Assembly: GCA_009746045.1 (NCBI GenBank)
Contig: RPFO01000253.1
Location: 4,027,832-4,091,831 of the forward strand
Direction: 5' to 3'
DNA: 64,000 nucleotides
DNA from: Mesostigma viride
Taxonomy: Eukaryota > Streptophyta > Mesostigmatophyceae > Mesostigmatales > Mesostigmataceae
The position numbers were made by a program, and so were the translations under genes. The notes beneath the pieces were generated by a model that saw only the letters and a program-made list of their open reading frames with translations, ran no database searches and had not been told where the DNA came from. Positions 1 through 11,714 of the stretch are shown in pieces. Numbering within the stretch: position 1 is the first letter of the stretch; the number at the start of each line of letters is the position of its first letter.

Positions 1-3000
1 CCCCCAGGGACACGCCGGCAGACCGCAAGATGGACACTGGCGGGGAGGGGGCATAGGGCGGAGGCACCATCGGCCCACCGGGGGGTGGAACCGGTGGGGA
101 GGACCTTGGGGACATGAACGCCGCCTGGATGGCATCATGCCGCTCTCTCGCCGCCTTTGTGTCGCTGATCGAGTGCCGGTTGGGCACCACCATGTGGCAG
201 GGGCCGCCAGGGAGCGCCGCCCCCCTGCCCGCGAGCATCATGTCCAGAGTGGAGTTGGAATGCGGGACACCGCACGGGATGCTGCTGCCGCTGCTGGTGG
301 AGGTGCTCTCCGGGTTGGGACTGCTGGCGTTCGCGGCCTCCATGGAGACGGTTGATGCCAGCCCGTTGGCCAGCGTCGTCCTTCGTGTCGCATGCATCTC
401 GGCGAGTGATCCAGAGGACATGGACATGCGGAAGCCGCCCGCCTGGGAGGTGCTGACCCTGGCCGTGGCTGGGGCAAACGCGCGAGCAGCCTTCTCCTTG
501 GCGAGGTCCGGGCAGTACTTGATCAGCCAGGGGTGGCGAAGCATCTCCGCAGCTGAGGGGCGCGAGTTGGGCACCTTGCGCAGGGCGGATCGGATGAAGG
601 AGATGGCTTCCACGGAGAGTTGGGGCGGCCACACGCCGTTGATGGGCACGTCGGTCCACAGGATGAGCGCTGCGGTGTTGGACTCGGAGGCCACCTCAAA
701 GGGGGGGCGACCCGTCAGCATCTCGTAGGAGAGGATGCCGACTGCCCAGGTGTCGATTTTGTAGGTGTAGGGCGGGTTGCTGTTGCCGTTGCGGGTGGAG
801 TGGATGACCACCTCTGCATGCAGGGGTGCGGGTGTGGGGGTGCATGCAAGGGAAACAGACCATGAGGGGTGGCAAACTTATAAGCATTAATTAACAAGGA
901 GAATTTTGTCCATGAGAAGCCTACTTCCTTGATAATCTCTTAGCTGAGCCCTGAAATTGCAAGCAGAACATATAGGGTTTATTAGGCCACTGCCCACATG
1001 ATGCGCAGAGCTGCTGCATGGAGCCTCCAAGGCTCCAACGTAGCAGCTTCTTACCACATCATGTGCGGGCGGCAGTCCAGTTCCACTGCATGTTGGACAG
1101 TTACATGCTGGCATTAATTTATAGCAGTATATGACTACATGCTGGCATTAATATGAGTATATGACAATATGCTGGCAATTGTATATTTAGTATATTACTA
1201 TATGCTGGCCTCTATCAAAGTATATCACTATATGCTGTGGACAATGAGATGATGACTGCCCCCATTTCAATTTTCAACCCCTCCTAGCTTGCGTGGCCCC
1301 AGTTCTATCTGCATGCTGCCTCTGATCTTCCTCCACGAAACTTTTCATTTATCACAGGGGGATAGCTGGATTCTTATGTATCCTTGTGTCCTAATCAGCT
1401 TCCTCCGGCTCCCAAGTGCTACATTTGACGGGCCGGGTGCGTGACCCATCATAACATAGCAGTACCGTAGTTGTAGTAAAACATCTTAAGGTTGATCCAT
1501 TATTACTACGTTTCTTGAGCTGGGCGGTCCCATCATTACAAGTAGCAGCATTGTAGAACTACTATAACATCCTATGATTAATCAAATGCTACTTTCCACG
1601 GGGGTGGTCCCTATTGGGGTCAGCTTCCCGTGGCGCACGTAGTTTAATTGGCCAAGGTGTGCCATCAGGCCTGGCTCCAGGGCTGCCACTCACCAGGGGC
1701 CTCAATGTAGTCCCACCATTGGTAGATCTGTTGGCTCTCATCGAAAGTGCCAACCGAGCAAATAATTAACATGCCTGTACCCACTGTATTCTGACGGCCA
1801 CTGCTCACCCCGCGGGGCAAAGCAGTCCAGTGTGCCATGCGCAGATCTTAATTCCTAATGGACTATTCTTACAAGAACTGCCATCGTACGTACCAGGAGC
1901 CATGTAGTCTAGCGTGCCCACGCGCTGCGTCACATCCCCCTGCAGGAAGTTGATGCCAAGGCCAAAGTCGCCAAGCCGGGGATGGCCTGCGCCGTCGATG
2001 AAGATGTTCTCCGGTTTGAGGTCTGGGGAGCCCCACCGGGCAGAGCCAGGCGGGCAAAGGCCGGCAATAGGCGGTTTTATCAGACAATGTCAAACACTCC
2101 ATTGGACCAGGACTTACTAGGACTCCCATGGGACTGCTACTATGGACCATTATAGATAGAACATAAGGATTGCTACGGGACTTTCTCAGCCAGGATGAAA
2201 AAACGCATACTCAAGTCTTCTTTACTTACCACAACTGCACAATTGATGCCAAGTGCTAGCCAAGCTTCTACTTTAAGCAGGTCTACATTGAAACTATGCC
2301 ATGCATACGCATATAGCACCCCTGCTTGTTTGTTAGTACGTCTCAGCAATCCCTGCTCGTTCCTGTGCATTTCTTACCTCCAGACGGGCAGCTAGTACCC
2401 TTCTGTTAAAAAAAAAAAGAGTAAGCAAACTAGCTCTTGGGGCCCCACTGTTATCACCAGGTTTGCACACCAAGCTTTTGGATCAATTGCAGGTTTTTTT
2501 AAAAAACCAGTCCTTCAGTTCCTTGTATTCTGAATTGCCTCCTGACTTACAATTGCCTCCTGACTTACCTCGGTGCATGACGCCCTTCTCATGCACGTGC
2601 TGGAGACACTTAAGCAGCGGCGCCAGCACGAGTGGGACAAAAACGTGCTCGGGCACGTGGCCGCCACATTTCTTAAGAACGCCCAGCAGGTCTCCCCCAG
2701 GGCAGTACTCCTGCACCAGGTACACGCCCTCCGCGTCCTCAAACGTGCCGTACAGGTGGCAGATAGAGGGGATGCCGCTGCAGGTGCCAGCAGGCAACAC
2801 AAGGAAGCATGAAGTAATGATGTTCACGTTGCACTTCATGAATTTCTGCTCGACGGGGTGTCAACATCAAATAGGCATGAATTTCAAATTGCTACCATAT
2901 TTGATATTATAATGAGTTTCAATCAATTTCATGCCTCTATTAGTACAAAATCCATGACGTAGGTCCAGCCATAATAACATGGCCATCCTCAGCGCCGTTA

Positions 3001-6000
3001 CCCACATGTCGGCACCTGGTTACAAACATGGACGCATCGAGCCCATCGCCTGGCCATTCTTGAACAGCCGTCAACTCACCTTCTTCAACACAAACTAGGG
3101 GATATCAAAGCTATGACGTGGCACACTGCAGCAACACAAGCGTTTGCGTTAAGAAGTGACACAATAACTCAGGCATGCACGGCGAACAACCATGAAACGA
3201 AGGTTCAAGATGCCGAGGGTTCCATCTGATGAAATGAAGCCAAGGGCAGTGCAAAAGAGGCCATGAGGAAAACTGCACTACAGAGTATTAACAAATCGTT
3301 TGTGGAATGCCCAGAAGAGCTCTGGTGGGGATGAAGGAAGCCCCGGCCAGAGCCAGGCACACATCAGTTCAGGCACAAAGGACAGACTGTGAAGCGTACC
3401 GCAAAGCCAGTGCGTCCCTGGCGGCTTTATACTCACCGCAGGGTCTTGAGGAGTGACACCTCGCGCTGGATGTTCTGCCTGAGGGAGGGTGCCAGGGACC
3501 CTGAAGCCATGATCAGGCTCTTGTGGTAGCGCTTGATGGCAAACGTGAGCCCGGTGTCGTTGCACTCGCCCGACCACACGGTGGACAGGCGGCCGTGGCC
3601 AATCTCTTTCAGCGCTCGGAAGTCTTTGAGGCACAGCCAGGGGCCCTCGTCCGCCACCATCCGCTGCAGGCGCCCCAGAAGTCGCAGGGGGGATGGCAGG
3701 GATCAAAAGATTTCATGACAAACAATCCAAGAAGACGCATGCTAAACTCACTAGACGCGATTGGCTAATCCAGGCCGTTACAAACCCACGAAGTGGGCAC
3801 ACCTTAATGCAGCGACATTGGACTAGCACGGATCCGAGCCCGGCGTCCGTCGATGAATCATGCAGGAGGCTATCTACACCTGCATTGATTGGGCACGCAA
3901 GCAAACCAAGCTGTAGCTAGCTACCCGTCAGCTACGTGCCTTGATGCATGCCAGATACACAGTGCTGCATGATAGCATGGAAACCCCAACGTGATTTCAG
4001 TACATCCTCAGCTGATAGCAATCATGATCACGTGCTGGCTGAACAGATGTTCATGGTGTGACCATGGAAAACACCATGGAAAATGTGGCTGATTCAAGCT
4101 AAACTATTATACTTGATGTTGGAATTTGCAGATGCTTACACAGACACAATCTGCACTTGCACAGATTCAGCACAGAAGGATAATTGGATTCAGATTTCTC
4201 TCTATTCGATCAGATTTCCAAATGGGCAACCAGTACTTAGAGGTGAACAGACATAGAGGTGGTAATCCATGCCCTGGTAACATCATCGATCATCCGGCCT
4301 GACCACTGGCACTTGGAATGCATTAATAAGGTGCATCGGCAGACCGCGACAGGACACTTCACAGCCTGGCGTGCGTCACTTACATCCTCGGGGAGGCGTG
4401 CGGTGACGGATGATCTCCTGGCTGGCACTGCAGGACCGTGCGCGTGCCATTACACATTATCAGCCAGGCAATACCAATGTCAAACAATTAGTTAATGGCA
4501 GCCAGTGCAAGGTCATGCAGATGCCAGCCTCGACGTTCAAGTGGCAGTCATCCCAAAGCTATCTGACCATCGCTGCAACCTTGAGCTGGGTGCACGTACA
4601 GGGGGTTGCTAGCTACTTACAGCTAGGATTGGCCAGCCATGGCGAAAGGACTGTGGGTGGGGTCACCCCGCCGTTCAGTCTCCAGATGGGGGCACCAGGG
4701 CAGGCAGATGCGGGGCTCCGATAAATATTATTAATCCTACAGTTGAATCATTGCCTGCCAGGTGGACGATAGTCGGTCTTTGTTACTGACAAACATGCTC
4801 TGAGGCCATAATGATTACAGAGCTTGGCACACATACTTTGATCTTTTAGGGGGCACAACTGGCACACCACAATTAAGCGCCCCCCCGTCCAACTGACCCA
4901 CTGGATCGAAGGCCATTAATTCCCCCTTCCCAAATCCAACCCCAACAGGGCTGCAACGCCAACCCCAACCCCAACCCCAACCCCAACCCCATGCAACCCC
5001 AACCCCAACCCCAACCCCAACCCCAACCCCAACCCCAACCCCAACCCCAACCCCAACCCCAACCCCAACCCCAACCCCAACCCCAACCCCAACCCCAACC
5101 CCAACCCCAACCCCAACCCCAACCCCAACCCCAACCCCAACCCCAACCCCAACCCCAACCCCAACCCCAATCCCAACCCCAACCCCAACCCCAACCCCAA
5201 CCCCAACCCCAACCCCAACCCCAACCCCAACCCCAACCCCAACCCCAACCCCAACCCTAATCCTAACCCCAACCCCTACCTTAACCCCATGCAACCCCAA
5301 CCCCGACAAGTCACTGTCTGATGCACCATGCTGTACCTCCCGGCCCCCCCAAATGACAAGTGTACTACCTCTGAACGGCCAGTCAGCCAGGTCTATCTAT
5401 CCATCCACATGGCAATGACATATATTACATAGGCCATGAAGGGAAAATCAGATTCAAGTAGCCGGACCTGTCTGTCTGAGCACGATCAGTAAAATATAAT
5501 CTATTTAAGTGGATTCAGGGAAGTCATATAAAGCAACGAGGGGACATGTTACTACCCCATCAGCAAGCATTGATATGGCAGCCCTTTGAAGACACTACTA
5601 CTTTAAGATGAATCCTCTACCAAGTCTAAAGCCAGCGGTCAGCACATCCATTATATGGATCGATTCCAGCTGGACGCTGTAGTTATACTGCATGCACAGA
5701 TGCTTTGTCATTACATGACACACACTCCCAGACCAGCCAGCACTGAGCACTTACTTCTTGGCATATATACAGATGCAGACTTGAGGGTCGTTTGGATAGC
5801 GGACAGGGAGCTCGCAATGAGGGTCGACCCAGTCTCGGAAGGTGCCCCGGGACCAATCTGACGCTTCATGCTATGGGCTGGAACCTTAACGGCAGAGCTG
5901 GAGGGTCGTGGCGGAGTGCTGTCACTGAGAGAGCTGGGTTTCCCATCCTCACTCACGCTGCCGCCCATAATTGCCGCCGATGAGGAGGTACTTAGGGTGC

Positions 6001-6032
6001 CCATTACTTTGGGATTCTTGAGACCCAACAAC
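1..6032 (-). CDS. Aurora-like Ser/Thr protein kinase gene 1 (3' end off the window)
   Basis: Multi-exon gene read right to left. Supported exons are 6032-5755 (Ser-rich N-terminal region), 4427-4384 (44-nt mini-exon), 3663-3437, 2777-2569, 2022-1894 and 813-1. Every junction is GT-AG and the phases agree. The glycine loop ([10 protein letters not shown]) and VAIK lysine (FAIKRYHK) are in exon 3663-3437. HRDLKPEN is formed across the 2569/2022 junction, DFG (RLGDFGLG) is in 2022-1894, and APE is formed across the 1894/813 junction (YMAP-E). The last exon holds the C-lobe ([13 protein letters not shown], then [12 protein letters not shown]) and a long Ser/Ala/Pro tail that is still open at base 1. 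Conserved kinase residues make activity likely. Spacing and the GTLDYMAPE motif suggest Aurora/CALK-like kinases, but that subfamily call is an inference. The first exon was not found; the exon at 6032 is entered in phase 2, so at least one lies upstream. The closest relative is kinase gene 2 in this window. Confidence 0.85.
4957..5275. repeat. CCCCAA hexanucleotide microsatellite
   Basis: About 50 nearly perfect CCCCAA units lie in the intron between the 4427-4384 mini-exon and the 5755 exon of kinase gene 1. Slightly degenerate units occur at both ends. The long Pro-Gln or Gly-Leu reading frames across it are repeat artefacts. Confidence 0.97.
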
Positions 6033-7860
6033 CTGGAGAACACAATACACAAAGTGCAAAAATTGTTGCTCCAGTTAAGCAATTAAGTCATCAGCGCCTG
6101 TGACCTTGGCAACGATCCGGGTCTGAAACATGCCGGTGGGGTACAGCATTAATGTGAAACCATGTTGTCTTGCATAACCCATATATATAGCTGGAAATGT
6201 GCACGCCTGCAGGAAGTCGTCAAGCAGCAGATCAATGGGATAGTTGTCAAGCAGCTGTGCACAGAAATTCGTACCTTAAAGCGTGAACTCCTTTCGGCAT
6301 GGAAGAAGGCGATGGCTAATGTCGATGTCGATCGAGATTTATCCTCCTGTTAAGATGCTTAGGCGCTCATCATGAGGCCGGCGCCCGAATGGAAGGCTGC
6401 AGCTGCAGCGTATATATATGATATCGATCAATGCTGATAGCTAATTAAAACCGAGCTGGCCAGCCAGTTAAATATTTACTACTTATTACTTAATGTTGCA
6501 GCCAATCTGCATGATTGCGGAAGCTCGTCGTCGAGCGATTCCACCTGCGCGCACGAGCCTGCTGCAGTATTCCTGGCCGCGCTGCCAGTACTAGTAGACG
6601 ACGTGGTTATACAGCTACTACTATCGACGCGCAGGCATCGCAATGAACACAAAGATGAAGGCCCGCAATTACGACGTGGTTCAAGCCGGCCGGTCGATCG
6701 AAGCGGCAGTACTAGTACTGGAGCTGCGCATGCATATTCTCAGCGTCCTGCGCCGAATATTCTCATATACACTCAGACTCCACGTCGTCACAGCGCGTAA
6801 ATGATCATTCATGAGCAAGCGCGCAATTATGGGATTGACAGCGAGTACGCCAACCACCAGGTTTAAAACGCTGCGGACATGACCAACAATTCATGAATAT
6901 CTGGATATCCAGATATCGGTAATTAAGACTCGACAACGCCGCAGGTACGCAAAACTTAATTAGCTAGCTGACCGGCACATGAACGCGTACATATACATAT
7001 ATATTATATTATCCCAGCTTAACCAAGTTCGAGTGATCATGTCGAGAGTCTCGGGGTGATCATAGCGCCTGTATAACATGCGAGGCGCACCATATTCGGC
7101 GCTAGTCATGTAGTCGACGGCCGCGGTACACACATCATGTTCAACGTCATCCCAAAAGCCAATACTGGCGCAGCCAGCATTTATGTATCGATCGACTTTG
7201 TTGGTTCCAGTTTACTTGCGGGCGATCATGACTTTCGATCACAGTACTAAGCGCGATCGATGGACGCAGTCTTATCTCTTCCTGGTGCAACCGTACCGGA
7301 CGAGCGCGCGTGGGCTGATCCAAGCATTTATGCATAATGCCTATAATACAAGCTGAAGGGCCAGGCACGTGATCATATGCCAAGGCTTCATTAGTAACCA
7401 CCTCATATTCCTGCAACAATAAAGTCCGAATCGAGGGAAACGGGGGGCCATTTCAGCGGGTGAATCAGGAATAAATACATCTCGAGCCCATCGTGAGACG
7501 ATCGCGAGCTGGAATAGCGACAACTTGTGATACCACAGCATGCGGATCCATGCAGATATTTTTTTCTTTCGCCCAGATCCCCGGAATCAATGCCAACTGG
7601 CGGCCTTGCAACTGCCTCAAAGCAACCCTGAAATGGTGACGCCACTGGAGATTCGTTGAGAACCTGAGAATCTGCCAGGAATCGTCATTTTGCATCTAGC
7701 GGGAGCGTCACGGAGTCGCGAAACGAGCGAGCTGAAAAGCTGGCGACGAATCTCGCATCTTCTACTTGGCTCCTCACGTTACCAAGTGGCAACGTTGGCC
7801 GTTGGGCGGCGTTGTTGATCAACAACAAAAACGTTGATACTCGATGGGCATACTATCAAT
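6033..7860. other. No gene recognised; probable 5' region of kinase gene 1
   Basis: AT-richer, non-repetitive sequence with many short palindromic hexamers (CGATCG, GATC) and no convincing reading frame. The missing first exon and the promoter of kinase gene 1 should lie here, since the exon at 6032 is entered in phase 2. I could not identify either. Confidence 0.4.
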
Positions 7861-7861
7861 G

Positions 7862-8240
7862 ACTAGGGTGACCCGGTGGCTTCGCCCAGTCAAAAAAAGC
7901 ACTTTGGGGCGGTAGAGGCACTGCCCGCTGCCCGCTGCGTAGTAGTAGTTGTTGTTGTTGTTGTTGTGTCCCACGCCGCACATCGGCAGCAGAGAATCTA
8001 TAGTGGCCGCTGCGTAGTACGTGGTCCTTCGCTGCGCTCCGGAGAGGGGAACAGTACGGTGCTCGCTTCGCTCGCGGCCCGCCGAACAGTACGGTGCTCG
8101 CAGTGCTCGCTTCGCTCGCGGCCCGCTGAACAGTACGGTGCTCGCTCCGCTCGCGGCCCGCTGAACAGTACGGTGCTCGCTCCGCTCGCCGCTCGCTGCG
8201 CTCGCTGTTGACACACGGTCCGAGCCCCGCCAAAAACGAC
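7862..8240 (+). repeat. Dispersed repeat family X, copy 1 (GC-hairpin rich)
   Basis: It starts with GGGTGACCCGGTGGCTTC, followed by an A-run, GGCGGTAGAG and ACTGCCCGCTGCCCGCTG. The same modules occur in the same order, inverted, at 38510-38865. The right half (8030-8212) is a tandem array with a unit of about 40 bp, containing AACAGTACGGTGCTCGCT and GC-rich hairpins (CGCTCCGCTCGC). It looks like a non-autonomous mobile repeat. No protein is supported. Confidence 0.6.
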
Positions 8241-11200
8241 CATCTTATTCCGTCACCAAATTGGCGCGAGATCCTGGCGAGATCCCGAAAATCTGGTGTG
8301 CGGGATGGTGCCGACGAGGCCAAAAGTCACGCAGCACCCATGGCGGCCGTGAAAATCCTAGTGACGGTTTTGAGAACACATTAAGGAAAGCGAATGCACT
8401 TTAAGCCGTCATAACTCATCTACTTCACGTAGATATTTTTTTATCCTCAAGAAATCGGCCCATTTTTTCGGGGAAACAGGAAAAAGGCGGGCAATTTCGC
8501 GGGCTCGGGTCAGGTCCGCTGCATTTTTCAGCGGACCCCTGAAAAGTCTCACCGGAAACTTATCGAACATGGCGATGAATTAGCTCGAGGTAAGCCGCTC
8601 TCACGATTCTGTGACTAATTCAAAAATTTTTGACCGAAAAACTTTTTGTTAAAACACACTGCCATTGTAAATGCCTCGTTGCCGCATGCGCGCAGCAGTT
8701 GGAACTGCCAGGAGGGTGCGTGCGGGGCTGATCATGGCAACGCACGTAAAAATATGCCACTCCCTCGTTTCTTTCATTTTTGTCACCCCATTTGCGCAGG
8801 GCGCTTCAACAACTTCTAGAGCGAAACCCAGCCTGATTTTTTGCTGGCTCTGTAGTGTAGACCTGCGCTCATCACTGAATATTGCCTGCGATCGTTGCGG
8901 AATGACGCATGAATACGCATTGCGCTGGTTGAGTCGACTCTGTACAGTGGAACCTGCTTTTTAAGCATCCCGATTCAAGGTAGGGTGAAGCCAGCCCCGT
9001 TTGCCATCCAGATTTTCTGCCTGTCTCTTTCCCCGAGGCTCGTGAAAGCGCCTCGTTCATGTTACGCCGGACGCCTCGTCAAGCATCGCTGCTTGAGAGG
9101 GAGACGTAAGCCATGGCCAGCCTCCCCAAACAGCGTGATGTGCGCCTGTTCATTCTTCCAAGTGTAATTCATGGCGTAGTGAAGCTGAGCCTGAAGGCAA
9201 CAAACAGAAGGTACATGTCCTGTATTCAACAGTTAGCATTGGTGTGTTCATGATGTGCAACCCTGGAGCTTATCCAGCTTTAATAGGCCATACAACACGC
9301 TGCTGGGGCTCCACTTTAGCGGACTGTTGGTAAGTATTTCAACCTCTTTCCTTGGCCAGATTATAATGCACCATGTTTATCAATGATGGGCGGCGTGTTC
9401 TGATCTGGGGCTGGGAGGCACGAAGAAACCAGGGGGGAGCCCAGGTATGTGAAGTGCGCAGATGCTGTTGCTGCCTTGGGAAACCCAGGATTCATTGCCC
9501 TTGTTACATTCAGATATGTTGAAGCAGGCTGAGAATTAAGTACTATACATGGAAGGGGGCTGATTTGTCTTTGATATGGTTGCTGCCTATGATGATGAAT
9601 ATTGTTGCGGGCACAACAGAGTGCACAATGGGCTTACAGCATTGCGTAAGAGGCATGAATCTCACCAGGACACCTTCTACGGGCTCACAACAACATCACA
9701 ATAACGATTACCAAAGTGCTTGCTGCCACACCACTGCCACATCACTCCCCACCACCCCAACACACCTACCACTGTTACGCCGTTGTTAGCAGTGCCACGA
9801 TTGCATAGCAATACCAACATTCCTGTCGTTAGCATGGAGGACCACCAGGTGCATCGTGTGCGCATACCCATGTGACAGATATTATAGACTCCCACCAGGA
9901 GCAACGTCCACCACCATGAGTCTCGCCTGTTGGTGTAACTGCTGGCAGTGTCCCTACAACTCAGTATGGAATCTGCCATAACGATAACGCCAGGCCCTGC
10001 ACCATTGCTGCCACAATCTGCCATATTGACTTCGCCCATCGCAGCCTTGATCGTGATTGCAGCCACAAGTTCCTGCCCCCTCTTCATCTCTTCTATCGTA
10101 GCACCAGAAACTGGGGCCACATTTAGCAGCATCGGCAGCTGACATAGCTGGCACCTGGCACAACAGATAATGCCAGTAGTATCAAAGAAGGCACCCTACT
10201 GCTCACCATTGCTATCAATCACTGGCATGATCAATCTGTCACTACCACTTGCCAGCACCACAGAATATCATGACCTGGTGTGTTGCCACGGAAATCTGAA
10301 TGGAGAGCTTTCACCACAAGCCCACCCCAATGAGTTGGTTTGCACACTACACCACTGTTGGCTGTACCGTGCCACCTGCCACATAAATTTCCCTTCCATC
10401 ATGCAGCAGTAGCAACATAACCTCAAGGCTAGACCATAACGTCTATCTGCATAACGATAGTCTTCATGACCGCTGCCTCGTGCCACTGGCCATACTACTG
10501 CCATCTGCATTACTTTCTACCACATGTGCCACTCTCAGACTTCTGCATCACTATGTCCCACTACTGCTGCCTAACCTGCCTGCTGCCAGCACCTTCGCTG
10601 GCATCAGCTCATGGCATGCCCATGGCCACATCCTCCATCTGCCGTGCATAGCCCATGCTTCACTAGGATTGGTAGTCCAGGGTGCACGATGAACAACACA
10701 TAAAAAAATGCCCATGCACCTTTAGAAGATTGTTTGGCATGAGAGCTAGCTGGCTAGTTAATGTGCCAAAGATGTTAGATAGCAACTGCAAGCAAATGTA
10801 GTGTGCAGCCATGTTTGCTACGAACCACTATTTGACTTGCCAACTAGTTGCTCTCTCTCAACACGCCCCGCCATTGGAATGTTGGTAGTTAATACTATTG
10901 ATGTATCAAAGAGACAACTGTTAATAATGTATTTCCATGATGAAGTGCATGCCACATGTATGGGTGGAGATAACCAAGTTGGAGTTCAACCTTACCTCAG
11001 CTCGTACTGTTATGGGGTATGAACTTGTAAGGAAATATTATATGATGTTGGCTGCTGTCACGTGTCACTGTGACACGTCGTCATCTGTGGTGCGACTGAG
11101 GTAATACTTGGCAATCATGTTCAGCATGCTCTATTTAAATTGCATTGAATTTTTCAGCTCTGTCTGGACTCATTTGCGCTGCCTGTGGTGCATTATATAT

Positions 11201-11265
11201 CCAAAATTAGCGCGAGAGTGACGCGTGACATCAGAATCATGTAACTAGTTGGTGTTCAATCAAGG
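8241..11265. other. No gene recognised
   Basis: Mostly unique sequence. From about 9,670 to 10,680 the plus strand is rich in CAC/TGCCAC/ACC words, which creates overlapping frames on both strands without family resemblance. I see no splice-consistent gene, RNA gene or element end here. Confidence 0.4.
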
Positions 11266-11482
11266 TGCGCCCGCGTGTGCAAACCCGCGGGAGGCACGCC
11301 AGACAGCTCCCCTAGGGTAGCGTGATGCTGTTTAGATAGATGTTGTAGTTAGTGATGCTGTAGATAGAAGTTGTAGGTAGCTGATGTAGATAGATTAGAC
11401 CGGTAGGACTGTTTGCACCCATCCATCCATCCATCGGGGCTAATGCTCCGTGACTCCCCAACGGGAGCACGAGTCTAATTAA
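11266..11482 (+). mobile_element. LINE 3' end, orphan fragment
   Basis: This matches the 3' untranslated part of the LINE at 16380-16640 (opposite strand) and of the fragment at 20240-20432. Shared features in order are a GCGGGAGGCACGCCAGA-like segment, TAGATAGATGTTGTAG, AGACCGGTAGGA, CCATCCATCCATC, the hairpin segment GACTCCCCAACGGGAGC, and a TTAATTAA tail. No coding part is attached. Confidence 0.75.
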
Positions 11483-11714
11483 TTAACCCATGTAGTCCGC
11501 TTTAATTAATCAAGGTGCAACTTTGCAGCCAGCCTGCAGATGTTGCAAGTAAAGTGTTTGCTTACCCTTAGGTTAATCGGAGCTCATTTGCATTGCTGGG
11601 TGCATTTAATGATCCATAAAATGCTCCAGATGACCATGTTTGTGACGGTTGACAGCATAATTGCTTGCCATCCCATCTCTATTAGGGGTGCAACTTGGTA
11701 CTTGAGCTGCATTA

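Noticed and set aside
135-659. 174-codon minus-strand frame at the left edge
   Set aside because: It is out of frame with the kinase C-lobe exon, which carries recognisable kinase motifs over the same bases.
4957-5275. CCCCAA array as a telomere or interstitial telomere
   Set aside because: CCCCAA is a ciliate-type telomere unit; green algae use TTTAGGG-like repeats, and this array lies inside a kinase intron. I treat it as a microsatellite.
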